Assembly: GCF_041146395.1 (NCBI RefSeq)
Contig: NC_091000.1
Span: 12,476,501-12,540,500, forward strand
DNA length: 64,000 bases
From: Eulemur rufifrons
Lineage: Eukaryota; Chordata; Mammalia; Primates; Lemuridae
Reading direction: 5' to 3'
Positions 27,640-40,518 of the stretch are shown here, piece by piece. The position numbers were made by a program, and so were the translations under genes. The notes under the pieces are model-generated. The model searched no databases. It saw only the letters and a program-made list of their open reading frames with translations, and was not told the origin of the DNA. The first letter of the stretch is position 1, and each line of letters starts with the position of its first letter.

Positions 27640-27800
27640 CCAGAGCATCCTAACCCTTCTGCTTTATTTGTTCATTCAATCACTGGATCATTTATTCAAC
27701 AGACAATTACCCACTATTTTGTGGCAGATGTTGTTGGGTGCTGGGGGAGACCCCAAAAGTGAAAAGATACTAACCCTGCTGGACGCAACATTTGCCTCCC
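27640..27800 (-). repeat. L2-type 3' tail, antisense
   Basis: Contains gttcattcaatcactggatc and atttattcaacagacaatta, followed by ttgttgggtgctggggga, the antisense L2 ending. 27801-28304 has nothing recognised. Confidence 0.55.
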
Positions 27801-28304
27801 GTCCTGCCTCCTGCCTTTGATTTCAGTCCTTGGATTCTGAGCAGCTTGTCTCCCCCTTGGCAATGCTGAGAATTGTAACAAATGACAGAGCCCTGGGACA
27901 GCTGACACCTAAGAACGGGTGTGTGGGCAGTTCCTCCAGCCAGGCCACGCCTGCAGCTTCCCGGCTAACGACAGCAAGCGAGGCAGCTGTGACCTGGCCC
28001 AGGGATCTCTGCGTATCCCCAGCAACGAAAGGCAAAGGTTAAGATACGGAATGAAATATGTGGATGTAAGTATCGTTGTCTACTATAACCTCAAAATAAC
28101 CGGGAGCGACTCTGCGTCTCTTTCCAGCTTTGTACTTGAGGATGCACAATGCATGTATGAGAAGGAAGGAGGGATTCTTAGGGGTCATGGTTTCTGCACA
28201 CAACTTGCAAACAATACGTCAATAAGTTATGGTTACAATAAAAAATCCTGTCCAGTTTCTGAACTATCACTCCACCATAGGTATTAGGATTTTTTTGTTG
28301 TTGT

Positions 28305-28470
28305 TCTTTAAAAAACATTTATTTATTTAATTTTTAAAACATTTGTATATATTTAGGGGGTTCATAAGCAGTTTTGTTACATGGCTATACCACGGAGCAG
28401 TGAGGTCTGGGCTTTTAGTGTAGCCATCACCCAAATAGTGTACATTGTACCCATTATGTGTTAGGATCTG
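28305..28470 (-). repeat. L1 3' UTR fragment, antisense
   Basis: Contains atttagggggttcataagca, ttgttacatggctatacc and agccatcacccaaatagtgt, typical of the antisense 3' end of primate L1s. 28471-28721 shows nothing clear. Confidence 0.65.
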
Positions 28471-28721
28471 AGTCATCATAACCTGCAGGTACAGTTTAGT
28501 ATTCAATAAAATGGGCAGCTGTCATCTCTGGCTGTCGCCCAGTATACTGTAGGTTGGTGTTTCCTACTTATGCTATAAACGGACTTCCTGCCCTTATTAA
28601 TTCCCAGGCTGGGGTTCTAGACATTAAGCACCTAAGAAAAAATGACTAGACTTTTCCCCCGAGTTATCAGAAGTGGTTTCATAGTATTTTGTATTAATCT
28701 GTTTGAGATTTACATTCATTT

Positions 28722-28795
28722 ACCATTTTTTTTTATTTTGGCATATTATGGGGGTACAAATGTTTAGGTTACATATATTCTTTTACTATTTTTTA
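28722..28795 (-). repeat. L1 3' end, lemur-type, short
   Basis: The T-run followed by attttggcatattatggggg and tacaaatgtttaggttaca matches in style the 3' terminus of lemur L1 elements, antisense. Supports the strepsirrhine call. Confidence 0.5.
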
Positions 28796-30079
28796 AATCC
28801 TTAATTCTAAGACTTGAAAATGAGTTAAGGAAATCCATGGGCAGCACATTTAAGTTCAGGACTCACAGCAAGCACTACAGGTGGCCAAGGTAAACTTTTC
28901 ACCAAAAAGCTACAGAAGAATCCAGACATGTGTGAGGCTGGAAGTCCTCTACAAGAGGTTTTATTCTGCTGACCTTGAAATACTTCAGTGGGAGAAGCAG
29001 ACATGCACGGTCCATGCAGAAATAAAACAATGAATTTAACCAATCAAATTCAGACCCACAGCTGTCCCCTACGGCTTTGTCCTTGCAGAGCCCGTGGTGG
29101 TCCTGCGCGATGGCATTCTGGCTGCGCTGCTGTTCTCCAGGGCGAGCTAGTGCTTCACCCACAAACTGTTACCATTTTCCACACTCGTCAGCCTCCCACT
29201 GCTGTCTGGTCTAGGCCGGACCTTGCCTTTGCTAAGCCTTCAACAGCACGTCTCATGGCTGCTTCTGGATCTTGCAGCCTCTCATCCTCTCGGGCAGGAG
29301 TACGTGCTGCGGTCAGATTCCCAGGGCTGAAGAGGCTCCATGTGGTGGGGGAGTATTTGCCCCGCTCCTGGCGCCTCTTTCCTTCGCAGATACGTTTGCT
29401 ATAGTCCCAACCGTGGCCTTTCCCTGCTCCCTGCACCCATGTCTCCCTGGGAGAGAAGTGATTTACCTGATCGGTGAGCAGGGGAAGGAGGCGCTTCCCT
29501 CCCTTCTCTCTGAGTGACCTGTGCACACCAGGCGCACGGTCCTCTCGGCTCCTCCGTGCTCTGGGCCTTACAGGTGCAAGGCCTTAGGGGGCAAGTGTGT
29601 GCAATTCAGAGGTGTGCCGCTGTAATCCACGTTTTCCAAGTTATCAGCTCTGTTGTAAGAAAGGGGGTGCTTTATTCTCCATCTGCCAAACCCTGTGTCT
29701 ACTGCAGTGAGTTCCAAAATGATTAGGGTGCAGGGATGTCAACCCATGTAGTATCCCTCAAAGCCTGACGTTCTAAAGAGAGAGAAAGAGAGAGAGAGGA
29801 GAGAATTTTCTGCTCCTGAGGAAACTATGATGACACAGAGAAGAAAAATGTAAATGTGTATGAATGCAAGGAAATAGAAATAAAAATACTTGTGAAGTGC
29901 AATATTTCTTGTTGCTAAAGGGAAACAACAGTGAAGCAATTGAGGAAAAATGGGGTTGGATCAGAAAGCTGGAGGTTAGATTAAAATGGTGAAGCGTAGA
30001 CATTAAAAAACGGAGCTGGGCGTGCGGTGGATGAAAATGGGAGGAAAATGCAATAAAATGCAAGTAAAATGCATAGTCA
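28796..30079. other. Intergenic, nothing recognised
   Basis: Contains a short GA-rich stretch at 29775-29803. Open frames here on both strands overlap one another and have no recognisable domain. Confidence 0.55.
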
Positions 30080-30350
30080 TTCACGCATTCAACAGGCTGA
30101 CAGATTTGTGCCAGTCCTGGCAAACCATGCTGAAATTGTTCAATTAAGACAACAGAAAGTCACTGAAAGGTCTGGAGCCTGGGAATGGCCTGATCTGACT
30201 TGCATTTAAAAGGTCCTTCTTCAGGTGGCAGAGAGGAGCGTGAGCTGTAGCCCTAAGGATCTCAAGGAAAGCCGACAGGAGGCCACCGCACCAGGTTAAG
30301 GCAGAACTCTGGTCGGGGCGCCGGCGAGGAAGGGCTCATGGGGCTCTGCT
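30080..30350 (-). repeat. L2 LINE, antisense
   Basis: The segments gaaaggtctggagcctggga, tggcctgatctgacttgc and gaccaccg-like text resemble the antisense L2 3' region. Old and patchy. Confidence 0.45.
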
Positions 30351-30724
30351 GGATGCCCTGGGAGAGACGGGGAAATTGGTAAAGCTGGGGAGAGACTGGA
30401 CTGGGGCTGTCACAGGGGTCGTGATGGAAATGGCCTTGATACCGTCACGGCTAGAAGATGGCACAGGCTCCTCTTGGTAGCGTCTTCTGCCCTTGGATGC
30501 TTCCCGCAGGCGTGAGCTATTTCAGGAACAGCATTTGTGTTCACCTTCTATAGAAGATACTTCTTGAATTTATGGGACACTCATTTAAGTGTTGCCTATC
30601 CAGTGTGGTGTAACCAGAAGTACAGAAATTGAAATTTCTAAGTGATTTGAATCTTTTAAAAAAAATAAGTATTTTGTTCCACAGAATCGTTTTAAGACCT
30701 CTTTAAATTGTAAACATGCTTTGC

Positions 30725-31992
30725 AACACATCCTGCTGGGACAACTGGATATCCACGCAGAAAAGAATCACGTTGTGTCCCTTCCTCACGTCAAACACAA
30801 AGAATGAATTCAAAATGGATCGTAGGCCTAAATGCAAGACTTAAAACTATAACACTCGTAAAAAAAAAAATTAGAGGAATAAATCTTCATAATCTGGGGT
30901 TAGACAAAGCCTTCTTAGATATGACACAACAAGCACAACTGACAAAAGAAAAAAAACAGATAAGTTGGACGTCAACAAAAATTAAAAGTTTTTGTGTCTC
31001 AAATGATGCTATCAAGAAAGTGAAAAGAAAACCCACAGAATGGGCAAAATATTTGCAAATCACATATATGATAGAGGACTTGTATCCACAATATATAAAG
31101 AATGCTTACAACTCAATAATAATAAGATAAATAACCCAATTAAAAATGGGCAAAGTATTTGAATAAACATTTCTGCAACAAAGATAGGTGGACGACCAAT
31201 AGGCACACAAAAGATGGTCAACATGACTGATCATTAGGAAAATTCAAATAAATCCACAATGAGATACCACTCTGAATTCACAAGGATGGCTATAATTAAG
31301 AAAGACAGATAATAACAAGTGTTGTCAAGGATGCAGAAAAATCAGAACTCTCACACACTGTTCATGAGAATGCAAAATGGGGCAGCCAATTTAGAAAATA
31401 GTCGGATAGTTCCTCAAAAGTTTAACATAAACCTATTGTAGGACCCAGCAATTTCACTCCTAGTGGAATTCCCAAGAGAAATGAAAACTTACCTCCACAA
31501 AAATGTGTACACCAGTGTTCAGAGCAGCATTATTTATAATACCTAAAACGTGAGAAAAAACAAATGTCCTTCAATGGATGGATAAACAAAATGTCGCATA
31601 TCCATAAAATGGAATATTCTTTGCAAAGAAAAGGAATGAAGTACTGACTCAGGCTGTAACCTTGAAAACATTATGCTAAGTGAAAGGAGCTATCCACAAA
31701 GGACAACATATTGTGTTATTTTATTTTTATGAAATATCAAGAAGAGGCAAATCTGTAGAGCCAGAAAGCAGCTTAGTGGTTGCCTGGGATGGTGGTGGAA
31801 GGAAATGAGGAGTGATTGCTAGTGTACTAATGGGTATGGAGTTTCTTTTTGGGGTGATAAAAATGTTCTAAAATGGATTGTGTGACAGTTGCACAACTCT
31901 GTGAATATACTAAAAGCCATTGAATTGTACACTTTTAAATAGATGAATTGTATGGTATGTGAATTCAATCTCAATAAGGCTGCCAGAGTTTT
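30725..31992 (+). mobile_element. L1 LINE 3' end (L1M type), 5'-truncated
   Basis: Follows the L1 ORF2 C-terminal and 3' UTR consensus for nearly 1.27 kb. It runs from an acaactggatatccacgcag start through aacccacagaatgggcaaaa and tggaatattctttgcaaag to the end ggtatgtgaattcaatctca. A 108-codon open piece at 30804-31130 is the end of ORF2 with indels. Both the 5' truncation and the divergence show it is inactive. Confidence 0.9.
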
Positions 31993-32022
31993 AATAAGCA
32001 TAGTATATTTAAAATCTAATCT

Positions 32023-32087
32023 CTCTCCTTCCCTCCCTTCTTCCTTCTTTCTTTTCTTCCTTCCTTTCTTCCTTCCTTCCTTCCTTA
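32023..32087 (+). repeat. (TTCC)n microsatellite, impure
   Basis: C/T-only tetranucleotide tract following the L1 3' end. Confidence 0.9.
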
Positions 32088-32239
32088 TGTCTAATTTACA
32101 AGTCTGGGATAGAATATGTTTAGTCCATGAAATAAAGTGTAATTATATTGTCAGTTGGGTAACAAAGAAAGATATCAAGCCCAAAGTGGAAAGTTCATTT
32201 TATTTGGAAACCACAGACAGAGAGAATATCTGAGGTTTA

Positions 32240-32340
32240 GGCAAGTCTCCTTAATGACATTTATTCTTTTTATCATTCAACACATATTTATGGGACATTT
32301 ATTAAACATTTGGGGCGCTGTACTAGGTGCTATTTTGTGA
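32240..32340 (-). repeat. L2-type 3' tail, antisense
   Basis: Contains atcattcaacacatatttat and cgctgtactaggtgct, the usual antisense L2 end. 32341-32854 has nothing I recognise. Confidence 0.5.
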
Positions 32341-32854
32341 TTTCAAAGCAACACTTAAGTATATTTTCCATAGCACAAACCTGAGACCAAGTTTCAAATG
32401 CTTTCTACCTAGTCTGTCAAAGCTATTGCCTCCCTTTCTTCTAGCCAGTAGTTTACAGTAGCTGACTTTGGTTTATCACAAATTGCTTACAAAGATAAAA
32501 CACACAATCACATTTGGAAATCTCTTGATATTTACAGAAATGCAAAGCACTTTCTTAGAAAATTCATAAAATAGCTGTGTGTCTGGAACAATGTCTGAGT
32601 TTGTCTGATAGCACCGTTGGGAATCTTAGAGCCATAAGGAGTGGGTGGTGGAGAAGCCAAGTGTGCTTTTCTGGGATTATTCCTCCGCCAGGAAGGCTTG
32701 CAGGCCTACTTTGGTTTCGGAAGCCTGGAAGCTTGACCCCACTGAGGTTAGTGCCCGATGTCAGCCTAATGGCCTTTGGAGAAACTGGCTGGTTACGAAA
32801 TAGCTCTCAGGAGACTCAGGTCTCCTTTCCTGGGAGCAAACCCAAACCTTAGAT

Positions 32855-32950
32855 CAGTGCGACTAAAGGAGTTGTCTGAGGCCCCACCCCAGATCCCCTG
32901 AACCTGCATCTCTGGAGATGAGTCAGACGATGCTTAAAAGCCCAGAAAGT
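32855..32950 (+). repeat. MER5A-like hAT fragment
   Basis: The segment gaggccccaccccagatccc then gcatctctggagatgagtca resembles the middle of MER5-type non-autonomous hAT elements. Short and diverged. Confidence 0.4.
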
Positions 32951-33565
32951 TTGCAAATTCTCCTCTGACTGAACTCAGATCTGATGTGGATTTCCAAGGT
33001 CCCTTGAAAAGTAAAGGGAACTGAGACTTTATAATTCAGGACTCCTCTAAGCTAAAAAGAATTCCCTGAGCTTATGCTGGTTTATGCTTAGGTCTTCACT
33101 TAACTGAATTGGATTGTGGAGATTAGGCACACAGGTAGGGAAAGCAGCCTTCATCTCATCTTTAATTTCAGGATCGTTCTTTTCACTTATCCTTGGTAGA
33201 TCAACCCAATTATTTTCTTCCTGGAATTAGCATGAAGTAGTAAAATAATCCAGGAGAAAAGGTGTCTACACATAGTCCTAGCACATTTTGCTCCTACAGA
33301 ATGAAACACATTCAGAGAAAGTAGGATTTTCCTGGGGAGAACAATGTAACTTTAAAACAAAAATAAAAAGGAACAAATTTTAACCAAATAATTGAGCCAT
33401 CAAAATGTATCCATTATTTTAGGCAAAAAGGTTTGGTTTCCATTCAGTGTCTGAATTTTCGTTATTATTTACCAGTATTCATGATTCCTTTTGTATCTTA
33501 TTCTCATTCATTTATTTAACATTATTTATTGAATAATTACACTTTTTCAGATAAATATGTGAAAT
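32951..33565. other. Intergenic, nothing recognised
   Basis: No gene, RNA or clear repeat seen. Confidence 0.6.
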
Positions 33566-33653
33566 TTTATTATATAACTTACAGATTTTTTTCAGGATGA
33601 GTGAAGGAGGAAAATGGCAGGAGAACAGGAAAGACAAATGTCCGACTGTGCAA

Positions 33654-33945
33654 GGCTGGGCGTCGTGGCTCACAGCTGCAATCTCAACACTTTGGGAGGC
33701 TGAGGCAGGAGGATTGCTTGAGGCCAAGAGTTCGAGACCAGCCTGAGTGACATAGCAAGACCCCATCTCTGAAAAAATATGGTGGTATGTGCCCATGGTC
33801 CCAGCTACTCAGGAGGCTGAGGCAGGAGGATCACTTAAGCCCAGGAGTTTGAGGCTGCAGTGAGCTGTGATCATGCCACTGTGCTCCAGCCTGGACGACA
33901 GAGCAAGACTGTCTTTAAAAAAAGAAAGAGAGAAAGAAAGAAAAA
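33654..33945 (+). mobile_element. Alu SINE, older type (AluJ-like)
   Basis: Full dimeric Alu from ggctgggcgtcgtggctcac to an A-rich (GAAA)n tail. The right arm has gctgcagtgagctgtgatca. Diverged flanking repeats gactgtgca and gactgtaca bracket it. It lacks the lemur-type linker of the Alu at 25.5 kb, so it is probably an insertion from before the primate split. Confidence 0.9.
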
Positions 33946-34497
33946 GACTGTACACATACTTAGCCCCCTCTTGATTTTGATGCTCTAGTGTTAATTTAAT
34001 CACATGGATATATCTTAGGGACTCTTCCTCCCGAAGAGAGGAAGGTGGGCCCCACTGAATTCACTGGAACACTGTCCTTTAAGGAGAAAGAAACTTTGAA
34101 CAATAGATGTCTTTTGCAACAACTACTGCCCATGTTTTGAAAGTACTAATTTGCTTTCAGCCAGATAACAGAGGCTGATTTTCCTTCTTTCCAATTGATT
34201 TGATGGTTTGCCAGAGCTTTAAAAACACTTTACATAAATCCTTAGAAATCTTTTGTGAAGGCAAATTCAATATTTGTAAGCAGTGATCCCTTGCTCTCAC
34301 AACTCAAGGCACGGAGTCGGCTCCCAGCCTTCCTGAATCCGGCTGAGTGTCGACGTTCATTTTTCAAGGTAAAACACCATATAAGGGCTGCATCATCTGG
34401 AGGAGACCTGGTATGTTGCCTTTTCCTGACAAAGTCTCTCTTGTACTTGTAGATGTGCCTTATTCAGGGCAGACGTTTTGAATGTAATAATAGGGAA

Positions 34498-34522
34498 TGT
34501 GTGTGTGTGTGTGTGTGTGTGT
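34498..34522 (+). repeat. (GT)n microsatellite
   Basis: Perfect GT repeat of about 12 units, followed by ataaacg. Confidence 0.95.
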
Positions 34523-34969
34523 ATAAACGACACATCATGTGAAAATGCACTTATCCCTTGTTTCATGAGTTCTCCTACAGCAAACTTAGGTGATTAAACT
34601 AAACTATTTCAAGTCAGGCTCAGTGGTTCTTCTCAGGGGTTTCTAAAGAACTGAGGTGGCATTTTGACAAAACTGTTTCCTAATCAAATGGCTGGTCAGT
34701 TGGTTAGGACTGGGACCCGGCTCCCATTCCCTACACACCATTTTTCAGGAATTCTGTGTCACTGCGAAGGTTCTCTTTGCCATGGCTAAGCAAGCCTGCT
34801 TCAGGACGACTCCATGCAATGCAGTGCGCGCCTGCTGATAGGCACAGCCACATTCTCACCGGGGAGACACCTCTTTCCCGGCCTGTGATGCTGTGTCAGG
34901 TGTTCCTGTGGTCTAGACCCTGAATCCAGGGCCAAAGCATGGCACTGTCTGGGGAAGCCTCACACAGGC

Positions 34970-34989
34970 GGGGGGGGGGGGGGGGGGGG
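34970..34989 (+). repeat. Uninterrupted run of 20 G
   Basis: Twenty consecutive G residues between caggc and caggcaggcag. On the ENPP6 strand this is a C20 run, inside the possible 3' UTR region. Confidence 0.97.
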
Positions 34990-35810
34990 CAGGCAGGCAG
35001 CCCACCAGTCTGTGAAGGCTTCAGCCCGTGGGACACCAGCGGGGTGAGTCTCTCAGAAGCTCATATCCATTGGAAGCTTTGCTGCTCCTCAAGGCAAGGG
35101 AGAAACTTTTGTGCAGTCAGACTTTGGGAGGGGACCCACATCTTTCACTGTGTTCTAGGAATTCTTCAATTCTTAGTGGTTTATATTTTCTTTCTTTCTT
35201 TTTTTTTCCTTTTTTTTTTTTTGGTTGATTGGTGGTCCATGCTAACATACGTCCTTTCTGGGACTTTGTATAAGATGAAAAAATTCTGCAATCTGGGTGA
35301 GAAGCAGACAGTAGCTTTTGCTATCATGCTCTTCTTTTCTGGGATGTAAGAAACAGTCTGGGATTGTGGCCACAGACCCCGAGGATGGCTGCTGGGTGTG
35401 GACAGGGAACAGATAAGGACCCAGTCTGAGGGCCACTGTGTACAACGCAGGACAAAGAGGGGCCCAGGATGGCCAGGCAGTATCCACTCAGAGTTGGGTC
35501 GCTGTAGGAGCAGGCCCCTGCTCAGACAGTTCATCCTATATGAACTATATGAAAAGAAAGGAGAAAATGACATATAGCTGAACAAATGAAAGGCTGGGTT
35601 TTTCCTACCTTCAGGGAAAACAAAGTTTTTTTTTTTTTCCTTTTAAAGAAGCAGGTACTTTTATGTATAGAATCATCCGAGAATAATATATTTACAATTT
35701 TTAAGGCCTTGATTGTGTTAATGAAGCTATTATTCACACAGAAAATGAAAATCATTCCACTTTGGAAGCACACTTTGCTGACAGTGTTTTGGGACAAGGA
35801 ACGCGATCAG

Positions 35811-36016
35811 TTATGCAAACAGTAGGAGCAGAATCAGGACCAGGGCATAGCTGCTCGGCAGGACAGGCGGGGCGGCGCTGGCCTGGCCCTTCAGCATGCA
35901 CACCACCCGGGACCAGGACCCATTGTTGGGCAGAGGGGCAATGCCCGCCACGTGGCACATGATGTTGTAGACGTCCACGGATCTGATTGGCGCGGCTCTG
36001 AAGTTGGATTTGAAAT
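35811..36016 (-). CDS. ENPP6: ENPP6 last coding exon 8 (residues 373-440, stop)
   Basis: 206 coding nt: AT completing D373, then 67 codons and TAA. The acceptor is tttctatttcag. The peptide begins [18 protein letters not shown]404 (NGS sequon) and C412, the interchain disulphide cysteine, are at family positions. After S419, the known GPI attachment residue, comes a short spacer and a hydrophobic tail ending [10 protein letters not shown], the GPI signal. The whole protein would be 440 residues, equal to the human length. Confidence 0.97.
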
Positions 36017-39000
36017 CTGAAATAGAAAGCCAAACAAACAAGCTGTCATAGCTGCCCACGGGGCACGGAGGGTGAACCCCACGTGGAGGAATTACATTCA
36101 GGCTCCAGGGGACTTTGGGATTGGGAAATCAGCTCCACCAAGGAGGTGTGGCTTAGTGATTGCAAACGTGGAACAGTAGACGGAAGGCCATCTACTCTTA
36201 TGAAGGGAAATAGCTTTCTATTTCTATGTAAAGAGGAGTTTCTTTAAAAGATTAGTCAGCAAACAGACTTTCTTTGTGCATAACCGTGCTCTCTTTCTGA
36301 CAACAGCGCTTTCCATGTGGGGAAAGAAGGGCTGTCTGAAGCTGCCCCGTGTCTGCAGAGCACCGGGGAGCCGGCGTGGTCACAGAGTGACTGTCTTGCT
36401 GGGCTCCCCTTAACCCAGATGGCATGCTCATCTCCCAGAACATCTATCCAGCCAGGACCGACAGCCAGGGTCGATTCCTACTGCAGAGACGCCACAGCAA
36501 CTCAAGAATGGTTTCTCCTCTTTCGGGTCACAGGTCTGGACGGGATGTGAAACCTACAGCTTCCTCGGTGCTGGCTACTTCAGCAGCAATGGCAACCGTT
36601 CCCTAAATACGCTTGGAAGATCAACGGAACAGTCCTAGGGAGCCTTTCTCTGACAGATAAAATAAATTAGCCACGTGGAAAGTGAGCAACCTGGTACTGG
36701 AGTAAGGCATCCAGGTGAGGGCTCTGCGAGACCTAAGGGAGGGGAGGACTGTGCCTCCACCAGAGCGCCAAACTCGAGCAGTCCCGGAACCAAAGGGAAG
36801 GGCCGGCCATTCACAGCATAGTAAGGGCTGAAGGTGACTCTGCAAATTCTTGAAGGAGTTTTAATCGAGCACATCTTCTCCTTCTCCACAAGAGGCACAT
36901 AAGATGCTAAATGCAAAGCACTTGTCCATTTAAAGAGTAAATATAAGACTTTAGGGATACACTTCACTTTTAGGCACCAAACCAGAGCTTCCAACAAAAT
37001 ACCTAAGGCTACATTAAGGTTGAATTCAGGGAGGAGATTTGATCCATGATAAAGCCCTATGCATGTGCTTTTAGTTCACCTGAGATTTTTAAAGGAAATG
37101 AGTAGTTTGGGGGGCTGCAAAGCCAAGTTTTTTATCTTAGAAAATAATCTTTATAATTGCTTTGCTAAAATGATCACAGATACTTTATTTAAAAAGCAAA
37201 CGAATAACAACAGCAATAAATTCCAGAGGTCCTGACGCCAAATCCTGTATTTATCCTGGAATGGCAAGTTGGAAAAAAGTTATGTGCAGAAAACTCTGCC
37301 TCACAGTATGTTAGATCCAGGGCAACTTCCCAAGTGACAGGATTTGCTCGCTTTGGAGAATTAAAGTAGAATTCAGTATAAAGAGGTGCATGGGCTCCGC
37401 CGCCAGCCTGCACCCACTTACTGGCCGGGTGACCTCAGGAAATGGACGTGGAAAGTCATGGCTCCAGTCACCCTGTATATGCTCAAGAAATGGTAGCTAT
37501 TATTAGTAGTAAACACATATGGCAAGAGCAAACTGTGGACAGAATATATTCACCTTATAAATTATTTGGAGGGGGTTACTTTTCTTTCAAGGCAGGGAGG
37601 TTAAGGGTCCCCATCCCCTTAGAGTAAAAACTGGCTAAAAAATGACTGCAACCCTACCTGGGGTGCAGAAGGGAGGGCCGCCCTGTGTCCCGGCCCCTCA
37701 GTATGAAGGCAAATTAAACAATTAGATGAGGAATCAGCTACAGCCTGAGAAACCAATCGGAAGGTTGTCCCCGAGACACCAAAGCAGCTCGTCTCTCTCC
37801 TTCTGACTTTCTGTGTGCCCTGGACATGACAATCCCACTGCCACCACTCGTGGCCATGTCCTTGTCCTGTGTGGGGGTGGGAGGGCATGTGAGGTGGTGG
37901 CCCATCAGAAGCCTTTCAAAAATTTGTTTTCTTAACACTTTGCAGGAAAAACCGAGATCGAGTTCTCCTGACAAAAGTGTTAGAAAATATGCCTTTTTTA
38001 CACTGGAAGTATAAAATCCAATTCTGAGTGTGTAAGCAGGAAGGAGAATTGGATTTTCTTTCCCACCCGCTCTAGTGTGTGGCTTCCTGTTCTGCAGGGA
38101 TGGGACTTTGGGCTCCAGGCAGAGATGATCCAGGCTGGAATGAAAGCTTCTAGAAAATTCCTGAGTAGCAACTGGGGAGGACCCAGACAGGCTCCACTAG
38201 CTCAACATGGCATTGCTAACCTGGACTGGGAATCCAAGTTATCCTCATGGGTTTACATTTTTTTTTTGAACATTGAAAACGTGTCTCCTAAAGAGAGAGG
38301 GTTGTGCAGCCCACGCCGTGCCTGGCCGCCTTGGGCTGCTTTCCCAGTGAGGCTGGCTGGCTGTAGGCAGCTCACTAAATCACACCCCTGCTGTCTTATC
38401 TCCAATGTGGAGTTCTCCAGGGCAAGATTAGGTTGTTCAAATTAGAAACTGGGATTAACCAGAGAGAGGCTTTCTTCCAGAATTATTTCCCTTTCTCTTT
38501 GCCGGACCAGACTTAGTGACTTCTAAGGCCGTCTCTGGGCAGCTGCGATGATGCCTGCTTGCCTCCCTAAGCAAGACGCGCACACAGTTAATCAGCAGGC
38601 TTGCACCTTTATCTCACGGTGCAGCTAGATAGCTATTAAAGGCCTCGCTGGTACATTTTCTCCTCGGTAAACAGTCAGTGTATAAAGCTGTTTAATCTTT
38701 CATGAGACCTGGAGCCAGAAACGTGATGGCGTGCGGGAGGCTCTCAGTGCTCTATCTGCCTGGAAACACTTTGGAATTAGCCCAGTTCATTTTCATCGGG
38801 GGCCGTCTTTCTGTCTGTGAAAGACTGAGGTCTTTGGTTTTCAAGAAACGTTTAAGGAAGGCCTCTGTTCATGGACGAAATCGCCCCCACTGAATTTAAC
38901 TTTAAGTTAACGCAGCTTTGGGTACTTTGTTTAAACATTTGGGTTTGGGGCTAGATTTGGTTCTGCTTTAAAATATACCTGAAACTCTTGCTCATTTACA

Positions 39001-40518
39001 CCCGCCCCCCGTCCCAACAGACAACTGTTTTGCATTCACAATCTTATTTCTCTCTTCCAGGGAAAGAGGAGCGGTGCTTTTGAATGACAGACCTGCTGCC
39101 TGATGTTCCTCCACAGGAAGGCCCCGGCCCTGGAAGGTCTCCAACCTCATCTGGCAGGTGACCTCAACGTTGTCCGTTTCTGACTCCTTTAGCTTTGGGC
39201 TCTGCATAGCTGCCCCTACCTGGTGACTGTTACTGGTCGATGACAACATGCTCAGGCATCCTCCCAGCCCTTTTAGGCCAATGTCGTGAACCCAGTTATC
39301 GCTCCATAAATGTTTGCTGCTCCTGCTTCTGATGCTCACTTCAGGACTTGGAAACCTGGATCACATGTGGGAAAGCATTTGGACCAAGGTGTTCCCTAAG
39401 CTCAGTTTCCCAGAAGCACCTGTGAAGGCTGCAGAAACTGAAACCTTATAGTTGCTAACAGTGATTTTTGTGGTAAGTGGAATGAACCAAGGCAGACTGA
39501 ATGAAGCACGTTGACATATGTCTTTGGCCTTGCTACATGGGAGAGAAAAGCAGAGCTTGTGAGTGTGATGTCTAACCTGTAATTTGAAAGGAAAACGTGG
39601 ACTGTTGTGGGCTGAACCATTTGATCAGCATCCAGAAGAAGGCATTTGGAATGCAGATCTCGGGGTAGGCTCATGATAGTCAACGAAGTAGGGAGAACAG
39701 TAGCGAGAAGAGAGAGTAGCCCATGAGCCAGTCAACGGATGGTTGACGGCTTTTGAATGCTTTTTTCCCTTTTTTATTTTTATTTTTTGGAAGAGGGCAG
39801 TGTTTAGATGGTAATACAATCTTCAGAGTGTTTGTCAGATTTTTCCAAAGTGTGAGTCTACTGTGTGCTCTATCAATTAAATCAAATGACCAGATAGACC
39901 TCTCCATCTCCCCTCTCCTCCAGCCCTAGGAATTAGTCTGATCAAGAAAGGGCGCAGCAAATTTGCTTTTATCCAAGACACCTCTAGTCATCCTGGCTGA
40001 AAGTCATTCTTGAGGTCATTTCTGAGCCTGCCCTTGAGCATGTCCGAGCTTCTGGTTGGGCCCTGAACTGAAAGAGCCCCACAGGGTGGGTGCTCCGTGG
40101 AAGCAGGGGGAGGTCCGTGGAAGAGCCAGACCCCAAGAATTGATCTCATCAACTTCCAGACTCACAGCTGTCAGCAGCCTGGTGTCCAGTAAGCTTTCCT
40201 GGACACCAGATAGCTGTGAAATAACATTTTGATGAATTAAATAAAAAATGAATCACCAACATGTGGAATACATTTTCTTCACTGCACTCAGGATTTAAAA
40301 TTTACAAGGAAAAGTTTTTGGCCATATTTGCCAAAACCAAGAAGCATTTGAAAGGAAGCCAGCACAAGATGTTTCCCGGAGCCCGGCCCGGTTTGCTGGG
40401 CTTTGCCCAGAAAGGCAGCCGCAAGGAAGTTGCTGCAGCCCCTACTGGCACCAGCCCCTAGGACAGACACCTCCTGGGGAACGGCGGACTGGGCGCATTT
40501 GGTCATGTCCTTTCCTAC
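36017..40518 (-). other. ENPP6: ENPP6 intron 7 (4502 bp)
   Basis: A GT-AG intron with donor gtagga and acceptor tttctatttcag. I recognise no interspersed repeat or RNA gene. The part at 38560-38740 is rich in TTAAT, CTATTAAAG and GGTAAACAG-type motifs and could be regulatory, on weak grounds. Confidence 0.88.

Larger units (their letters stand above)
33566..35810 (-). other. ENPP6: Probable ENPP6 3' UTR region (end uncertain)
   Basis: Downstream of the stop I find no AATAAA on the minus strand until 33566-33571 (TTTATT on the plus strand); an ATTAAA variant is at 33995-34000. The true mRNA end is not established and could use a weaker signal closer to the stop. The interval holds a T-rich stretch (35179-35222), a G20 run, a GT repeat and an Alu. 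Confidence 0.35.

Noticed and set aside
30804..31130. 108-codon plus-strand frame
   Set aside because: It is the C-terminal end of L1 ORF2 in a 5'-truncated element, not a host gene.
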